Shown here: piece by piece, positions 13,632-15,234 of the stretch | Numbering within the stretch: position 1 is the first letter of the stretch | Layout of the letters: the number at the start of each line of letters is the position of its first letter | From: Minisyncoccota bacterium | GTDB taxonomy: Bacteria; Patescibacteriota; Minisyncoccia; Phycocordibacterales; JACZSL01 | Direction: 5' to 3' | NCBI GenBank assembly: GCA_028280145.1 | Contig: JANQMM010000009.1 | Span: forward strand, 1-15,234 | DNA: 15,234 nucleotides | Notes under the pieces: model-generated | Told to the model about the DNA's origin: nothing | Databases searched by the model: none | The model's input: only the letters and a program-made list of their open reading frames with translations | Made by a program: the position numbers and the translations under genes

Positions 13632-14735
13632 AAGGAGTCGGGCTACATCAAAATAGCTCACCACCAAAATGAGAAGAATGAGAAGTGCGAAGAAAAGGGC
13701 GTGTAGCGTGTTGGCAAGCTCGGGTTTTATCGGTGATCCCTTTACCACTTCAATGAGGAGAAACAACAAACGACCGCCGTCAAGTGCGGGAATGGGAAGG
13801 ATATTTATGATGGCAAGATTGATAGAGATCACTGCAGTCAAGAACAGAAGTGAAGTAAGGCCGACTTCCGCCGCCTCACCTACAAATGAAACAATACCTA
13901 TCGGACCGGCAACATCAGAAAAATCCGCCTCAAATGCAAAAAGGCTCGCAAATAGACCGAACAGTCCTTCTCCGACAAGTACAGTCAGGTCAAGCATAAA
14001 TACCCAACCTTCGGCAAGAGCCTTAAGCGGATTTAAAAACTGTAAAAATCCGATGCTAGCCATACTGATACCAAGTACTTTTCTTTCAGGGTCTTCGGGA
14101 ATCAAACCGTCTTCAGGAAGAAGAGAGGTGTTGATGACTTCCCCGCCCCTATCAATAGACAGCCCGATTCGCCCCTCGCTATGTGCGGCAATAAACGATA
14201 CTGCGGCATCAGGAGATAATTCTTCCAGCACATTCCCACCGCTCTCCATCGAAAGAATGATGTCGCCCGGGATGAGACCCGCGTCTTCAGCCGGACTTTG
14301 AGGAAGCACGCCACTTACCGCAAGACGGATATTTTGTGCAACGGGACGTTCCTCCTCAGTGATCGCAATATCAGTGCCGATCATGAACATTGCCGCAAGA
14401 AGTATCCACGCCAACAACATGTTAAAGAGCACTCCCCCTACAAGCACGCTCGCCTGTATCCATTTTGGTTTATGAATAAAACTGCGTTCCCTATCAGGGC
14501 CGTGCAGTGATTCTTCCGTTGGATTCTCGCCAAAGATCCGCACGAAACCACCAAAAGGAAGCCAATTCAGGGTATATTCAGTGTCTCCTTTTTTTGCAAG
14601 TGTTTTCGCTTTCGGCGGAAAACCAATGCCGAACTCATCAACGCGGATACCGGCTCGTTTTGCAATAATAAAATGCCCGAACTCATGTACCAAAATGAGT
14701 ACGAGCAAAATGACAATGAAGAGGATAATGGACAT
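13626..14735 (-). CDS. rseP: Site-2 protease family zinc metalloprotease RseP (M50)
   Basis: RseP cuts membrane proteins inside the bilayer, typically anti-sigma factors or signal-peptide remnants. The first membrane helix contains H17-E-F-G-H21 (HExxH), the zinc site with catalytic Glu18. A second hallmark, NILPIPALDGGRLLFLLIEV (311-330), supplies the third zinc ligand Asp319. FGFGGFVR-like WLPFGGFVRIFGE (58-70) is the conserved re-entrant loop. One PDZ domain (about 135-205) lies between the second and third membrane segments, with LPQSPAEDAGLIPGDIILSM; E. coli RseP has two, so this is the shorter form (369 residues). FSDVAGPIGIVSFVG (272-286) is typical of the family. It starts 6 nt after frr and ends in a terminator. 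Confidence 0.95.
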   Translation of the reverse strand: MSIILFIVILLVLILVHEFGHFIIAKRAGIRVDEFGIGFPPKAKTLAKKGDTEYTLNWLPFGGFVRIFGENPTEESLHGPDRERSFIHKPKWIQASVLVGGVLFNMLLAWILLAAMFMIGTDIAITEEERPVAQNIRLAVSGVLPQSPAEDAGLIPGDIILSMESGGNVLEELSPDAAVSFIAAHSEGRIGLSIDRGGEVINTSLLPEDGLIPEDPERKVLGISMASIGFLQFLNPLKALAEGWVFMLDLTVLVGEGLFGLFASLFAFEADFSDVAGPIGIVSFVGEAAEVGLTSLLFLTAVISINLAIINILPIPALDGGRLLFLLIEVVKGSPIKPELANTLHALFFALLILLILVVSYFDVARLLN

Positions 14736-14741
14736 AGGTGA

Positions 14742-15234
14742 CTACCCCTTTAGTTCCTCTTCCTTGTGTGAGGCCAGGTCCTCAAGCGTCTTGTTTGCCT
14801 CGTCGATCTTTTTTTGCATTTCATCTTTGTAGGTAAACTTCTCGTCCTCTGAGATCTCGCCATCCTTTTCCTGTTTCTGCAACATATTCCACACTTCATC
14901 ACGCTCTTTTCGAAGTGAAATGCGCGCCTGTTCAAGTTTTTCGCGAACAACTTTTATTAATTGGGCCCTGTTCTCACTTGTAAGCTCGGGAAAAGAGACC
15001 CTGACACCTTTGTCATCGGAAGATACCGAAAGGCCTGTGTCTCCTCCTGCGATCGCTTTCTCTATCTCTTTTGCCTGATTTGCATCAAACGGGAGTATTC
15101 GTAACGTGCGCGCGTCTTCGACACCGATGTTTGCCACCTGGTTGAGTGGTACTAGAACCCCATATGAGTCAACACGAACACCATCAAGTACTGCCGGAGC
15201 CGCTCTTCCCGTTCGGATACTGAAATACTCGCCC
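14742..15234 (-). CDS. frr: Ribosome recycling factor (5' end cut by the window edge)
   Basis: RRF splits the post-termination ribosome together with EF-G. The frame is open to the window edge, giving 163 residues of a family of about 185, so roughly the first 22 codons lie outside. From the edge the protein reads GEYFSIRTGRAAPAVLDGV, then VDSYGVLVPLNQVANIGV, the conserved start of helix 1 and the beta domain. RTLRILPFDANQAKEIEKAI follows, then VSFPELTSENRAQLIKVV and a C-terminal three-helix bundle full of charged residues (EDEKFTYKDEMQKKIDEANK). A GTG at 15137 is internal, not the start. rseP starts 6 nt downstream, so the two are likely co-transcribed. Confidence 0.96.
   Translation of the reverse strand, partial: GEYFSIRTGRAAPAVLDGVRVDSYGVLVPLNQVANIGVEDARTLRILPFDANQAKEIEKAIAGGDTGLSVSSDDKGVRVSFPELTSENRAQLIKVVREKLEQARISLRKERDEVWNMLQKQEKDGEISEDEKFTYKDEMQKKIDEANKTLEDLASHKEEELKG

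Overview
The window looks like a compact chromosome segment from a Candidate Phyla Radiation bacterium (Patescibacteria, most like Parcubacteria). This is inferred from reduced versions of universal proteins: a ProRS without its editing insertion, a MurF without its first domain, an 87-residue MreD and a PBP2 with a shortened head. Many gene junctions overlap, and several genes lack a Shine-Dalgarno sequence. TGA ends rseP, proS, mreC and mrdA, so the genetic code is the standard bacterial one, not the UGA=Gly code of Gracilibacteria/Absconditabacteria. No species can be named from the sequence alone.

Layout. Almost everything is on the minus strand and is read from right to left. At the right edge is frr (5' end cut by the window), followed 6 nt later by rseP and a terminator. 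A new promoter then starts a tight operon, proS-mreB-mreC-mreD-mrdA, the cell-elongation set. greA follows with its own near-consensus promoter and a terminator, then lysS with a promoter so close to the ATG that the mRNA may be leaderless, and a strong bidirectional terminator at 6261-6291. Next comes a promoter with tandem MraZ boxes driving a short dcw (division and cell wall) operon: mraZ-rsmH-ftsL-like-ftsI-murF. That operon ends with an unrecognised gene (876-1235) and a terminator.

The left 700 bp is different and is read on the plus strand. It holds the highly folded 3' part of what may be a non-coding RNA (about 21-213) ending in a terminator. After it comes a separate small gene (371-622) with a consensus promoter, a perfect 9-bp hairpin in its leader, a strong Shine-Dalgarno and its own terminator.

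How the genes work together. The two peptidoglycan machines sit within 10 kb of each other. MreB/MreC/MreD with PBP2 make the lateral wall. FtsL-like with FtsI make the septum. MurF makes the precursor, and RsmH and MraZ tie division to ribosome modification and transcription. The SEDS partners RodA and FtsW are not next to their PBPs here. The rest (frr, rseP, proS, greA, lysS) is translation, transcription and membrane-proteolysis housekeeping. I see no CRISPR array, insertion sequence, transposase or phage gene. The main unexplained material is the left-edge RNA, the two unrecognised small genes, and palindromes built from CTTAGTA-like units at three places.
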